Source: Micromonospora sp. NBC_00421 (GTDB taxonomy: Bacteria; Actinomycetota; Actinomycetes; Mycobacteriales; Micromonosporaceae). Taken from it: DNA of 64,000 nucleotides. Position numbers and translations under genes: made by a program. Numbering within the stretch: the first letter of the stretch is position 1; every line of letters begins with the position of its first letter. Positions 25,582 through 34,115 of the stretch are shown piece by piece. The notes beneath the pieces are model-generated. The model had not been told where the DNA came from. It did no database searches and saw only the letters and a program-made list of their open reading frames with translations. Location: assembly GCF_036017915.1 (NCBI RefSeq), contig NZ_CP107929.1, positions 1,054,001 through 1,118,000 of the forward strand. The letters run 5' to 3'.

Positions 25582-26751
25582 TCACTCAGCGCCCATGGTG
25601 ATGCGCAGGAACTCCTCTGCGACGGCCATCGGCGTCTGGGTAGCCACCTGCCGGGGTGCCTGCTGCGACGCCTGATGGTATGCATCCCGGTCCGCCAGCA
25701 GATCCGCCGTCGCACGCCAGAGCCGGGCGGGCCCGCTGTCCAAGTCGATCATCTCAAGAGCCGTGCCGGTAAGCGCGGGAAGATGTCCGAAGCCGCCGAC
25801 CACATTCAAACTCACGATCCGTCCGGCCTCGCCGACCAGCACAGGAAGATGCCCGAAGCCGTAACCGACGACCGGCGTACCCATCGACAGCGCCTCGGCC
25901 GCAACGTTGCAGAACGTCTCGGGACTAGTAGACGGCACGAGCACTACCGATGCGCCCCCGAGAAACGGCTGCGCGTCGGTCCAGGAAATGGCAGGCAGGA
26001 TCTCGACGCCCGGCAGCTTCGCGGCCAGCTGCCGGCACTCCGCAATCATGTCGCGCTGCATGCCGGGCCACAACTCGAAAGCCGCCTCGCCGAGCACGAT
26101 CTCCACCTGCCGGCCGAAACCCTCCGGATATGCCTTCAACAGGTCCGCCACTCCCTTGGACGGGTCGGCTCGAGCGAGGATCCGAACCGGCCCAGTCTGT
26201 CGCAGCTGCTCACGCACGGCATGGTCGGGAGGGTCGCCCGGGCACAACAGCGCGTTGGGCAGGGAGTGCCAGCCGGCGGAGTCGAGACCGGCCCGCGCGG
26301 CCTCGTCGATCAGAAAATCGCTGATGGAGATCACGGCGTCGGGCTTGAGCGCCAGACTCTTCGCCATCGGTTCGTCGACGCGTAGGAAGTAGACCATCAG
26401 CGCCGTACGGACTCCGGTCGGCGCCGCACCGAGATATCCGAGGCCCACACCAGCATCGGTCCAGCAGGCGACATCGATCTCGTGTTCGGCCATTAGGCTC
26501 AGGACCTCCTGCCGGAGCGGATCCGGGTCGTCCGGCATGACGTTCACGTCGTCGAACACGACCGGGCGCGACAGGGTCAAAGTCTCCAGGCGCACTGTGT
26601 CCGGCCCGTCCGCGGCGGTCGGCGGACCGGCGGCGATGATGATCGCGCGGTGGCCGAGTTCGCGCAGACCGTCGGCGAGTGACGCAATCCCGCGCTCCAC
26701 GCCAGCGGGCTCGTCCGGATTGTGCGTCAACAGGACCAAGGCTACATTCAT
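25582..26751 (-). CDS. Glycosyltransferase family 4 (GT-B fold)
   Basis: A 389-residue cytosolic GT-B enzyme. The N-terminus MNVALVLLTHNPDEPAGVERGIASLADGLRELGHRAIII is the usual acceptor-domain start with a glycine-rich turn. RILARADPSKGVADLLKAYP opens the donor domain, and VVLVPSTSPETFCNVAAEALSMGTPVVGYGFGHLPVLVGEAG contains the E-x7-E nucleotide-sugar motif of GT4. The start has GAGGAG six bases upstream. It is divergent from rmlB with a 283-base shared promoter region, and close to dTDP-sugar and preQ0 genes, so it may attach a deoxyhexose or hexose to the cluster product. Acceptor and donor cannot be read from sequence. Confidence 0.85.
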   Translation of the reverse strand: MNVALVLLTHNPDEPAGVERGIASLADGLRELGHRAIIIAAGPPTAADGPDTVRLETLTLSRPVVFDDVNVMPDDPDPLRQEVLSLMAEHEIDVACWTDAGVGLGYLGAAPTGVRTALMVYFLRVDEPMAKSLALKPDAVISISDFLIDEAARAGLDSAGWHSLPNALLCPGDPPDHAVREQLRQTGPVRILARADPSKGVADLLKAYPEGFGRQVEIVLGEAAFELWPGMQRDMIAECRQLAAKLPGVEILPAISWTDAQPFLGGASVVLVPSTSPETFCNVAAEALSMGTPVVGYGFGHLPVLVGEAGRIVSLNVVGGFGHLPALTGTALEMIDLDSGPARLWRATADLLADRDAYHQASQQAPRQVATQTPMAVAEEFLRITMGAE

Positions 26752-27034
26752 GGGTTCTCCTCGTAGCAGGAACTAAGGGTCCGGCCTCGTGACGTCATCG
26801 TCGCCGCCGGTCGCTGGGCGGCGCATCACGGGCTCTGACCGAGAGATCAGCGACGCACCTCCGATAGGACGGCGCTGATAGCGGCACGGAAGTCGCGCCA
26901 TACCGGCGGGCCGAGTCTCGGTCGGAGTTGGGGCAACACTTCGGGGGCGGCCGAGATGTGGGTGGCTACGGCCGACGGCCATGATGGTCGGGACCTGACG
27001 GAAAACATCGCTGTTTCGAGGATGGTGTGCGGCT

Positions 27035-28051
27035 GTGGACAGAGTTCTGGTCACCGGTGGCGCGGGGTTCATCGGTTCGCATTTCGTTCGGCGCCTACTA
27101 CGCGACGAGAACATCTCCCGCGTGACCGTGCTGGATGCGCTGACCTACGCCGGCACCGTCTACAACCTGGACGGTGTTCTGAACCATCCGCGGCTATCGT
27201 TCATCGAGGGGGACATCCTGGACGGCACCGTGGTCGCTGACCTGGTCGCAACCCACGACGCTGTCGTCCACCTCGCCGCCGAGTCACATGTCGACCGGTC
27301 ATTCGAGACAACGGAGAAGTTCGTCGCAACCAACGTGCAGGGCACCCGTATGCTGCTCGATGCCGCAGCGCAACTGGGCGTACGGAAGTTCGTGCACGTG
27401 TCGACCGACGAGGTGTACGGACCCTTGCCGACCGGGACCGCCTGCGAGAACGACCCGCTTCGGCCGACGAATCCATACGCCGCATCCAAGGCGGCCAGTG
27501 ACATGGTCGCAAACTCGTACTTCCACACCTACGGCGTACCGGTTTGCATCACCCGGTCCACGAACAACTACGGCCCGGGTCAGCACCATGAAAAGATCGT
27601 TCCTGCCTTCGTGACGAGCCTGCTCGCCGGAGGCCGCGTCAGCATCCACGGCCATGGTGAGCACATCCGGAACTGGCTACACGTCGAGGACAACTGCCGT
27701 GGCATAGAACTGGTGCTCCACAAGGGGATCCCGGGCGAGATCTACAACATCGGCGGCGGCACGGGGCTCACCAACAACGAGTTGGCCCGGACCGTCCTGC
27801 GCGCCTGTGGCGCAGACTGGAGTTCGGTCGACTACGTTTCCGACCGCAGGTCCAACGACATCCGATACTCGATGGACTGGACCAAGGCCGCCCGAGACCT
27901 CGGTTACCGGCCGATCCGGTCGCTCATCGAGGGCCTGGCCGAGACCGTGCAGTGGTACCGCAGGCACCCCGATCGCTGGGTGACTTCACCGACAGGCTCC
28001 GCCCAGGCGGCACAGGACGCCGCCCCCGACGTGGTGTCACCGGTCCCGTGA
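27035..28051 (+). CDS. rfbB: dTDP-glucose 4,6-dehydratase
   Basis: A 338-residue extended SDR enzyme that turns dTDP-glucose into dTDP-4-keto-6-deoxyglucose. Landmarks: VLVTGGAGFIGSHF (NAD site, residues about 4-17), VHLAAESHVDRS, VSTDEVYG (catalytic D125-E126), NPYAASKA (Y148, K152) and TRSTNNYGPGQHHEKIVP. All key residues are present. The start is a GTG. The stop overlaps the next gene's GTG by four bases, so the two are translationally coupled. It is the entry enzyme to 6-deoxysugars in this cluster. Confidence 0.94.
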   Translation: MDRVLVTGGAGFIGSHFVRRLLRDENISRVTVLDALTYAGTVYNLDGVLNHPRLSFIEGDILDGTVVADLVATHDAVVHLAAESHVDRSFETTEKFVATNVQGTRMLLDAAAQLGVRKFVHVSTDEVYGPLPTGTACENDPLRPTNPYAASKAASDMVANSYFHTYGVPVCITRSTNNYGPGQHHEKIVPAFVTSLLAGGRVSIHGHGEHIRNWLHVEDNCRGIELVLHKGIPGEIYNIGGGTGLTNNELARTVLRACGADWSSVDYVSDRRSNDIRYSMDWTKAARDLGYRPIRSLIEGLAETVQWYRRHPDRWVTSPTGSAQAAQDAAPDVVSPVP

Positions 28052-28902
28052 ACGGCCGTCTGCTGATCACCGGCGGCAGCGGAACGCTCGGCCGACAGCT
28101 GTTTCGCCGAGCCGTCGCGGCGGGCTGGGACGTGGTGGGCACCTACTTCGCGACACCGACTGAGACCGCCGACCAGCAGCTGGACATCTGCGATCCGGCA
28201 GCCGTACGAGAGCTGCTGCGCCGGATCCGGCCGGACGTGGTCATCCACGCCGCGGCTGCCCGCGACCGAAACGACTGGGAAGCCACCGCCGACGGAGCAG
28301 CCAACGTAGCCGTCGCAACCGCTGGTGTTCGACTCGTGCACGTGTCCAGCGATTCGATATTCTCCGGGCGGGCGATGCACTACACCGAGGATGCCACACC
28401 CGATCCGATATACCGGTACGGTGCTGCGAAAGCAGCCGCCGAGACCGCCGTCCGAGCGGTGCACCGCAACGCCGTCGTCGTCAGGACCTCGCTCATTCTG
28501 GGCGACGGACGTGGCGACCACGAGCGGTTGACTCACGACCTGGCGGCTGGTCGTATCCATGGCGGACTGTTCACCGACGAAGTCCGCAGCGCGGTGCACG
28601 TCATCGACCTTGCCGAAGCACTGGTCGAACTAGCCGCCAGCAGCTACCGCGGAATTCTGAACGTAGCGGGCGCAGATGCCGTGAGCCGGTATGAGCTCGG
28701 CCTGCTGGTGGCGGCGCGGGACGGCCTCGACCCGGCGACAATCCGGCCGATTCGCAGCGCGAATCCCCATCGACCGGCCGAGATTCGATTGACCATCCAA
28801 CGGGCACAGACGCTACTCGGTACCCGGCTGCGAGGCGCCCATGAGTTCCTCGCCGAACCCCTCGACACACGGCCTGCGGTACTCAGAGCACGCCATACAT
28901 GA
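28048..28902 (+). CDS. dTDP-4-keto-6-deoxysugar reductase (RmlD-like)
   Basis: A 284-residue SDR. LLITGGSGTLGRQLFRRA is the nucleotide site; the core has QLDICDPAAVRELLRRIRPDVVIHAAAARDRNDWEA, HVSSDSIFSG and YRYGAAKAAAE (Y124, K128). These fit the RmlD/dTDP-4-dehydrorhamnose reductase family. No RmlC epimerase gene is present, so the likely substrate is dTDP-4-keto-6-deoxyglucose itself and the product a C4-reduced sugar such as 6-deoxyglucose or fucose rather than rhamnose. The GTG start overlaps the rmlB stop (GTGA), which fixes the start. Confidence 0.82.
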   Translation: MNGRLLITGGSGTLGRQLFRRAVAAGWDVVGTYFATPTETADQQLDICDPAAVRELLRRIRPDVVIHAAAARDRNDWEATADGAANVAVATAGVRLVHVSSDSIFSGRAMHYTEDATPDPIYRYGAAKAAAETAVRAVHRNAVVVRTSLILGDGRGDHERLTHDLAAGRIHGGLFTDEVRSAVHVIDLAEALVELAASSYRGILNVAGADAVSRYELGLLVAARDGLDPATIRPIRSANPHRPAEIRLTIQRAQTLLGTRLRGAHEFLAEPLDTRPAVLRARHT

Positions 28903-28957
28903 TCGCACGAAACCCCAGGCCGGGCTCGCGTCGCCGGTGCGCCCGGCACCACCGTGG

Positions 28958-29143
28958 TCACCGCGTTTGTTTGCGGTACCGGGCCCGGACCGCCTCGGTG
29001 TCGGCGACCGTCATCGTGGTCCCGTCGATCGCGGTCATCAGCATGCCCGCCAGCGCTCGGCGTGCTGCGCTGTGGTGACCGCCGGGCCGCGTAGCAGCTC
29101 GAACAACGCCCGCAACAGCGCCGGCCCGAGCCGCTACCGGCAC
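28958..29143 (-). pseudogene. Remnant of IS4-like transposase
   Basis: Minus-strand fragments read LFELLRGPAVTTAQHAERW and, in a shifted frame, MLMTAIDGTTMTVADTEAVRARYRKQT. The AIDGTTMxVADTxAN pattern is the first catalytic Asp region of IS4-type DDE transposases of actinomycetes. Only about 60 codons remain, frameshifted. It sits between the sugar genes and the FkbM methyltransferase. Confidence 0.55.
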
Positions 29144-29294
29144 CGGTTCCCCGTACTAACCTCGGTCTTTCGTCCGGGTGGTCTTTCATAGCTGTTGGCG
29201 GATGGCTTTGGTTCGGGGGTTGGTCGGTCGGTTCGCTGGCATGCTGATGGTCACCCTGCGGCCAACAGCGTCGCGGTGAGGCGATCGCGACCGC

Positions 29295-30041
29295 TCAGGG
29301 AGCATGGCGTACCGCAGTGACCAGGAATGTGCGGATCTCGGGTGGGATCAGCGGTGACGGTTCGACGGCCACGGTGAAGTCGTACGCCTCGAGCAGGGCG
29401 GTGACGGCGGCCAGTCGGCCATCGAGGTCCTGGACCTCCAGGAGGAACTGGTCGATGAGTTTCCAATGATGCTGATCGATGCCACGGAGGACGTCGAGTT
29501 CGGCACCTTCGACGTCGATCTTCACCAGTCCGACGTGTTCGTCGGGGGCGAGGTAGTCGGAGAGGCGGTCGACTTGCACGGACACCGGTTCAGCGCGGTA
29601 GTGGCTCCGAATGAACGCCTCGGGCGCTTCGTGGGAGAGGACTGCGATCTGCAGTTCCTTGTCAGCCGGATAGCGGGTGGAATTGCCCGGTGCCAGCGGG
29701 TAGTACTCGAACAAGGCTCGTTCCTGTTGGGTGCCGAGTGCCCTCTGGTGTACTGACACTGCGCCGAGCTGCTGTTCCTCGATGTTTCGGCGCAACGCCT
29801 GCACCAGTTGCGGCATCGGCTCGAATGCGCGTACTCGCGCGTCAGGGAACTTGCGCTTCAGGAAGAGGGTGAAGAGCCCGATGTTGGCGCCGACGTCGAT
29901 GACGATTCCGTCGGGCTCGATCTGGACGCCGTCGTAGCATCGATGGGAGAAGATCTCGTCGTACTGCCAGCGGGCTTCGGCTTCGTATGGCGCCCATACG
30001 GTCAGGCGGTCATCGAGAGTGAATGGGCGAAGCTCGGTCAC
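29295..30041 (-). CDS. FkbM family methyltransferase
   Basis: A 248-residue SAM-dependent methyltransferase. GIVIDVGANIGLFTLFLKRKFPDARVRAFEPMP is the SAM motif, and LVKIDVEGAELDVLRGIDQHHW is the diagnostic FkbM strand-4 region. FkbM-family enzymes often O-methylate sugar hydroxyls or polyketide oxygens. The GTG at 30041 has GGAGG four bases upstream. It points the same way as queC, 80 bases apart, so both may share a transcript. In this context a sugar O-methylation is a reasonable guess, not shown by the sequence. Confidence 0.88.
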   Translation of the reverse strand: MTELRPFTLDDRLTVWAPYEAEARWQYDEIFSHRCYDGVQIEPDGIVIDVGANIGLFTLFLKRKFPDARVRAFEPMPQLVQALRRNIEEQQLGAVSVHQRALGTQQERALFEYYPLAPGNSTRYPADKELQIAVLSHEAPEAFIRSHYRAEPVSVQVDRLSDYLAPDEHVGLVKIDVEGAELDVLRGIDQHHWKLIDQFLLEVQDLDGRLAAVTALLEAYDFTVAVEPSPLIPPEIRTFLVTAVRHAP

Positions 30042-30122
30042 CGTACCTCCAGGTCACACGTCCGGCCCGACGATAGGGGGACGCTTCGATGAACAGGTGC
30101 AGCACCGGCGTAACTTGGGTGG

Positions 30123-30845
30123 TCACCGTGCCGGGTGGGCGAACTGCGTGACATCGTCGAGATAGTGGGTCGGATCCGGCACACCGGCCTCACGGAACGC
30201 TTCCCGTCGCTCGTAGCACGTTCCGCACGTTCCGCAGTGCTGGTCGCCGCCCTTGTAACAGGACCAGCTCAATGACAGTGGGGCACCCAGCCGGACGCCG
30301 TGTGCCGCGACCTCCGCCTTGGTCCAGGTCATGAACGGCACCTCTACCCGGGGAGTATGGAATCCCTCGTTGGCGACGGTCACCAGCTCGCAAAGGGCCG
30401 TGACGAAGGCAGGACGGCAGTCCGGATACACGAAGTGGTCGCCGGAGTGCATGCCGAGCGCCACCACGCCGGCGCGGTGGGCGACGCCGACGGCGACCGC
30501 GACGTTGGCCAGGATCGCGTTGCGGTTCGGGACGACCGTGGCGCGCATGGACGCCTCCGCGTAATGACCGTCCGGGACGGTCATGGTGTCGTCGGTCAGT
30601 GCCGATCCAGGGAGCAGCCCGCCCAGACCACTGAGGTCGACCACTTGATGCACGGCGCCGTAGTGATCGGCGACGGCCCGAGCTGAGTCGATCTCGCGGC
30701 GATGCCGCTGACCATAGTCCACGGTGACAGCGATCAGGCTGAATCGCAATGCTGAGTAGTACGCCATGAGAGTAGTGGAGTCCATTCCACCGGAAAGGAC
30801 TATGAGGGCGGAGGAAGAGCCTGATCGATTCTCGTCGTGGGTCAT
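30123..30845 (-). CDS. queC: 7-cyano-7-deazaguanine (preQ0) synthase QueC
   Basis: A 240-residue enzyme converting 7-carboxy-7-deazaguanine to the nitrile preQ0 using ATP and ammonia. ALIVLSGGMDSTTLMAYY is the PP-loop ATP site, VTVDYGQRHRREIDSA and VVPNRNAILANVAVAVG are family blocks, and the end carries the zinc Cys cluster SCYKGGDQHCGTCGTCYERREAF. All expected residues are present. It diverges from queD, folE and queE across a 266-base region that must hold both promoters. No queF or tgt gene is nearby. Confidence 0.95.
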   Translation of the reverse strand: MTHDENRSGSSSALIVLSGGMDSTTLMAYYSALRFSLIAVTVDYGQRHRREIDSARAVADHYGAVHQVVDLSGLGGLLPGSALTDDTMTVPDGHYAEASMRATVVPNRNAILANVAVAVGVAHRAGVVALGMHSGDHFVYPDCRPAFVTALCELVTVANEGFHTPRVEVPFMTWTKAEVAAHGVRLGAPLSLSWSCYKGGDQHCGTCGTCYERREAFREAGVPDPTHYLDDVTQFAHPAR

Positions 30846-31111
30846 CGGATACCTCCAGGTGCGTCGGCACGAACAGGTGCAGTCGGCCCGAAGGGGCGGG
30901 GGCCAGAAAGGTGCTGTCCTGGATCACTGTCGTCCGGGTCGGGTCGGCATGCATCACGGCGGACGACCGAAGTTTTCGAGCCGAGCCACCGAAGCGGCCG
31001 AGCCGTCAGCGCCCCGTCGCGTTCTACGGTCGGCCGACCCTCAACCTCTCGGTCAACGCCGTGATGTAACGGGGCGCCCGGGTCGGCCATTGTTGGCGTA
31101 GGAGGTTCGAC
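30846..31111. promoter_or_regulatory. Divergent promoter region between queC and queD
   Basis: A 266-base intergenic region serving two divergent transcripts of the same pathway. I looked for the small preQ1 aptamer pattern and saw no convincing one. GGAGG lies before queC and GTAGGAGG before queD. Control of both arms from one operator, for example by the LuxR regulators of the cluster, is plausible but unproven. Confidence 0.5.
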
Positions 31112-31474
31112 ATGACATTCCGCATCAGCAAAGAGTTTCATTTCTCGGCCAGTCACTCGCTCGCCGGCCTGGCGGCAGAGCACCCGTGCGCTCGCATGCA
31201 TGGACACAATTACGTCGTGGCATTGGAGCTGACCGTTGGCCGGGACGCCTTGAGCGACGTGGGCTTCGTCCGTGACTACGGCGACCTGGCCGACTTCTCC
31301 CGATGGCTGGATCAGAAGGTCGACCACCGTCACCTGAACGACGTGGTGGACCGGAACCCGTCGGCCGAGAATCTGTCGCGCTGGATTTACGACCAGTGGC
31401 ACGAACGCTATCCGGAGTTGTCCGGGGTCCGGGTGTCCGAGACGCCTAAAACCTGGGCGGAGTACCGCCCGTGA
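31112..31474 (+). CDS. queD: 6-carboxytetrahydropterin synthase QueD
   Basis: A 120-residue member of the T-fold family that converts dihydroneopterin triphosphate to 6-carboxy-tetrahydropterin. Zinc ligands H15 (in FSASHSL), H30 and H32 (in MHGHNY), the catalytic Cys C26 (HPCARMHG) and the late HLNDVV and PSAENLSRWIYDQW blocks are intact. A strong GGAGG precedes the ATG. It is the first gene of queD-queE-folE on the + strand. Confidence 0.95.
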   Translation: MTFRISKEFHFSASHSLAGLAAEHPCARMHGHNYVVALELTVGRDALSDVGFVRDYGDLADFSRWLDQKVDHRHLNDVVDRNPSAENLSRWIYDQWHERYPELSGVRVSETPKTWAEYRP

Positions 31475-31515
31475 ACGCCGGTGTAGACGAGAACCGGGAG
31501 GCAGGTGATGCCGTG

Positions 31516-32237
31516 ATGGAGCCGATACTCGTTGTGAACGAGATTTTCGGCCCCACCTGAGCACCGTTCAAGGCGAGGGCCCGTCATCAGGTCAGCGGTG
31601 CGCCTTCCTCCGATTGGGTGGCTGCAACCTGTCGTGTCACTGGTGCGACACGCCGTACACCTGGGACTGGACCGGTGCCGCCGACTCGGGAACGGCCTAC
31701 GATCCGCGGGTCGAACTGCACCGGATGCCATGGCGCACGGTGCACGACCGGTTGGCGGCGATGGATGTGCCGCTGGTGGTCATCTCGGGCGGCGAACCGC
31801 TCAATCAACAGGCCCGGTTGCGACCGTTGATCGCGGCGTTGACGGCGGACGGCCACCGCCTGGAGATCGAGACGAACGGCACCGTGACCCCGGCCGCCGC
31901 GCTGGTCGACCTTGGTGTCCGGTTCAACGTCTCCCCCAAGCTGGCCCATGCAGGCGACCGGGAATCTCGCCGGCTGCGGCCGGAGGCGCTGGCCGCGCTG
32001 GCCGCCGTTCCCGGAACCGCCTTCAAGTTTGTTTGCCGCTCGGTGAGTGACCTGGACGAGGTGGCGACCGTGGTGGCAGCCTACGGAACCCGTCCTGTGT
32101 GGATCATGCCGGAGGGACGGACGGCGGACGGCGTTGCGCAGGGGCTGCGAGAACTCGGCGACGAAGTGGTCGCCCGAGGCTGGAATCTGACAACTCGGCT
32201 GCATATCGCCGTATGGGGCGAACGGAGAGGGAAATGA
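31516..32237 (+). CDS. queE: 7-carboxy-7-deazaguanine synthase QueE, broken by a one-base frameshift
   Basis: From ATG 31516 the frame reads MEPILVVNEIFGPT and hits TGA at 31558. Homology resumes one frame over as STVQGEGPSSGQRCAFLRLGGCNLSCHWCDTPYTWDW. This carries the radical SAM Cys-x3-Cys-x2-Cys cluster and runs on through LVVISGGEPLNQ, EIETNGTVTP, FNVSPKLAHAG, KFVCRS and WIMPEG to the stop. One missing base near 31555-31560 explains everything. In the intact frame downstream no normal start precedes the cluster. The enzyme needs the N-terminal strand, so the gene is either inactive, rescued by slippage, or a sequencing error. The rest of the pathway is intact, which favours error or very recent damage. 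The stop overlaps folE by four bases. Confidence 0.85.
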
Positions 32238-32806
32238 CAACGACGGAAAGTGCATCCGGCGCACAGGATCCGCTGGAGCACATTGCGCGGCAGTTGCTGA
32301 TCGAGATCGGAGAGGATCCGGACCGCGATGGCCTGAAGGAGACACCGGCACGCTTCGCTCGCTGGTGGCGGGAGTTCAGTAGCTTTCAGGCCGGCGACGT
32401 GGGTACGCGCTTCCCGTTGCGGACCGACGGGCAAATCGTCATGGTTTCGGATATCAAGGTGTGGTCGCTGTGTGAGCACCACCTGCTGCCGTTCTCGTGT
32501 TCGCTGACCATTGCGTACCGGCCGGACGGCGACGTGTTGGGCTTGTCGAAGTTCGCGCGCATCGCGCACCGCCACGCCCACCGACTACAGGTGCAGGAAC
32601 GCCTCGTGCAGGACATCGCCACCGAAATCACCGCGATCACGGGTTCCGTCGACATCGCCGTGATCGGTCATGGCGAGCACCTGTGCATGAGCATGCGGGG
32701 GGTGCGCACTACCGCCCAGATGACGTCTTCGGTCTTCCGAGGCGTCTTCCAGGAACACGGCCCGGCCCGGCAGGAACTGGTGGCCACGGTCTTTTCGCGG
32801 CGCTGA
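32234..32806 (+). CDS. folE: GTP cyclohydrolase I FolE
   Basis: A 190-residue enzyme making dihydroneopterin triphosphate from GTP, the first step toward preQ0. Landmarks: DPDRDGLKETPARFARWW, WSLCEHHLLPF (zinc ligands C80 and H83), GLSKFARI, RLQVQERLVQDIA and GEHLCMSMRGVR (third zinc ligand C151). The ATG overlaps the queE stop (ATGA), fixing the start. Lying inside a preQ0 operon, this copy is probably dedicated to the cluster rather than to folate. Confidence 0.95.
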   Translation: MTTTESASGAQDPLEHIARQLLIEIGEDPDRDGLKETPARFARWWREFSSFQAGDVGTRFPLRTDGQIVMVSDIKVWSLCEHHLLPFSCSLTIAYRPDGDVLGLSKFARIAHRHAHRLQVQERLVQDIATEITAITGSVDIAVIGHGEHLCMSMRGVRTTAQMTSSVFRGVFQEHGPARQELVATVFSRR

Positions 32807-32829
32807 ACCCCGCCTGGAACGGAGCGCAG

Positions 32830-34068
32830 GTGAACATCGCCGGACCACAAATCTCGGTCGTCATCCCTACGTATAACCGGGCGGACCTGTTACGGGGAAC
32901 CTTGGAGGCGTTGACCGCCCAACGGATGCCGGCGGGCACTGTTGAGGTCATTGTCGCTGATGACGGTTCCTCCGACGGCACTCGCGACGTTGTACAGGAC
33001 TTCACCCGTAGGCTTCGCCTGCGGTATCACTTCCAGCCGGACCGGGGATTCCGGGCGGCGGCGGCGCGCAACGCGGGCGCCCGGCTGGCGTCGGCACCGG
33101 TGCTCGTGTTCGTGGACAGCGGCATTCTGCCCGGCCCGGATTTCCTGTCCTCCCACCTTGAGGCCCACGCCGCGGGGTCCGCCGCAGTTATCGGATACAC
33201 CTTCGGCTACCGGCCGGGCGATCCGACGCCCGGCCTCGCCGCCGCCCTGCGGACCACACCGGTGGCGGAGGTGGTCCGGCGCTACGGCGACGCGGCGACG
33301 TTTCTCGACATCCGGCATCGAGCGTTCGAACGCTTCGCGTTCGATCTGGACCGCACCATCGTGCCGTGGCAGTGGTTCTGGTCGCTGAACTGTTCGGTGC
33401 CGGCTGACGCGTTCCGGGCCGTCGGCGGATTCGACGAGAGTTTCCGCAGCTGGGGTGGCGAGGACCTGGAACTAGGTTTCCGGCTCTTCCGGCACGGCCT
33501 GCGGTTCCAGGTCAACCGGGACGCGTGGGCGGTCGACGTGCCACACCCGAGGTCCGCCGACGTCGATCAGGCCAGCAACCTGATGAACCTGCTGACGTTC
33601 CTGCGGCGTCATCCGGAACCGGTGGTTGAACTTCTGTTCAGCTGGTTCGCCCGGGAACAGCATGGCTTCCAGATCAACCACCAATGGAACGTAGAGGACG
33701 AGTACCGGGCCCTGAACGCGGCGACCGTCGAAGCCCGGAGGCGGTCGGTCGTCGATGAACTCGACCAGGAGGTCGCCATGCTGGGGGACGCCACGCGCAT
33801 CGCGGTATTGGGTTGCGGCCCGGAGATACCGGATCGGCTGGCCGGCGCCGTCCTTTTCGATTTCGATCCGCAGGTGGTCAATGGCATAGCCGGCCGGGGT
33901 CGCCGCGTCGGCCATGCTGTCGGACTACACACACTGTTGCCGGACAAGGCCGTGGATCTGGTGATCGTCACGTCGCGGTTGAGTGGTCTGTGGGAACGCT
34001 GGCAGCGCGAGATCCGCGCCGAGGCGCACCGCATCGGCCACACGGTCCGGACCCACCTGCCCGGTTGA
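32830..34068 (+). CDS. Family 2 glycosyltransferase with GT27-like domain and extra C-terminal region
   Basis: A 412-residue GT-A enzyme. ISVVIPTYNRADLLRGTLEAL, VIVADDGSSDGT and GFRAAAARNAGARLA define the donor domain; the usual DxD appears as VDSG. VGGFDESFRSWGGEDLELGFRL is the GT27-like acceptor block. After residue about 310 a further 100 residues (EVAMLGDATRIAVLGCGPEIPDR...) look like a small Rossmann-type segment of unknown role. The start GTG has GGAG five bases upstream. It is the last gene of the queD-queE-folE transcript, 23 bases after folE, which ties glycosylation to preQ0 synthesis. Confidence 0.88.
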   Translation: MNIAGPQISVVIPTYNRADLLRGTLEALTAQRMPAGTVEVIVADDGSSDGTRDVVQDFTRRLRLRYHFQPDRGFRAAAARNAGARLASAPVLVFVDSGILPGPDFLSSHLEAHAAGSAAVIGYTFGYRPGDPTPGLAAALRTTPVAEVVRRYGDAATFLDIRHRAFERFAFDLDRTIVPWQWFWSLNCSVPADAFRAVGGFDESFRSWGGEDLELGFRLFRHGLRFQVNRDAWAVDVPHPRSADVDQASNLMNLLTFLRRHPEPVVELLFSWFAREQHGFQINHQWNVEDEYRALNAATVEARRRSVVDELDQEVAMLGDATRIAVLGCGPEIPDRLAGAVLFDFDPQVVNGIAGRGRRVGHAVGLHTLLPDKAVDLVIVTSRLSGLWERWQREIRAEAHRIGHTVRTHLPG

Positions 34069-34115
34069 TGCTGTGGCGAGGGCCGCCGGGCCACAACGGC
34101 ACGGCGGCCGGCTCG

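Noticed and set aside
30846..31111. preQ1 riboswitch upstream of queC or queD
   Set aside because: I could not find the small A-rich-tail pseudoknot pattern; the region is GC-rich and likely holds only promoters.
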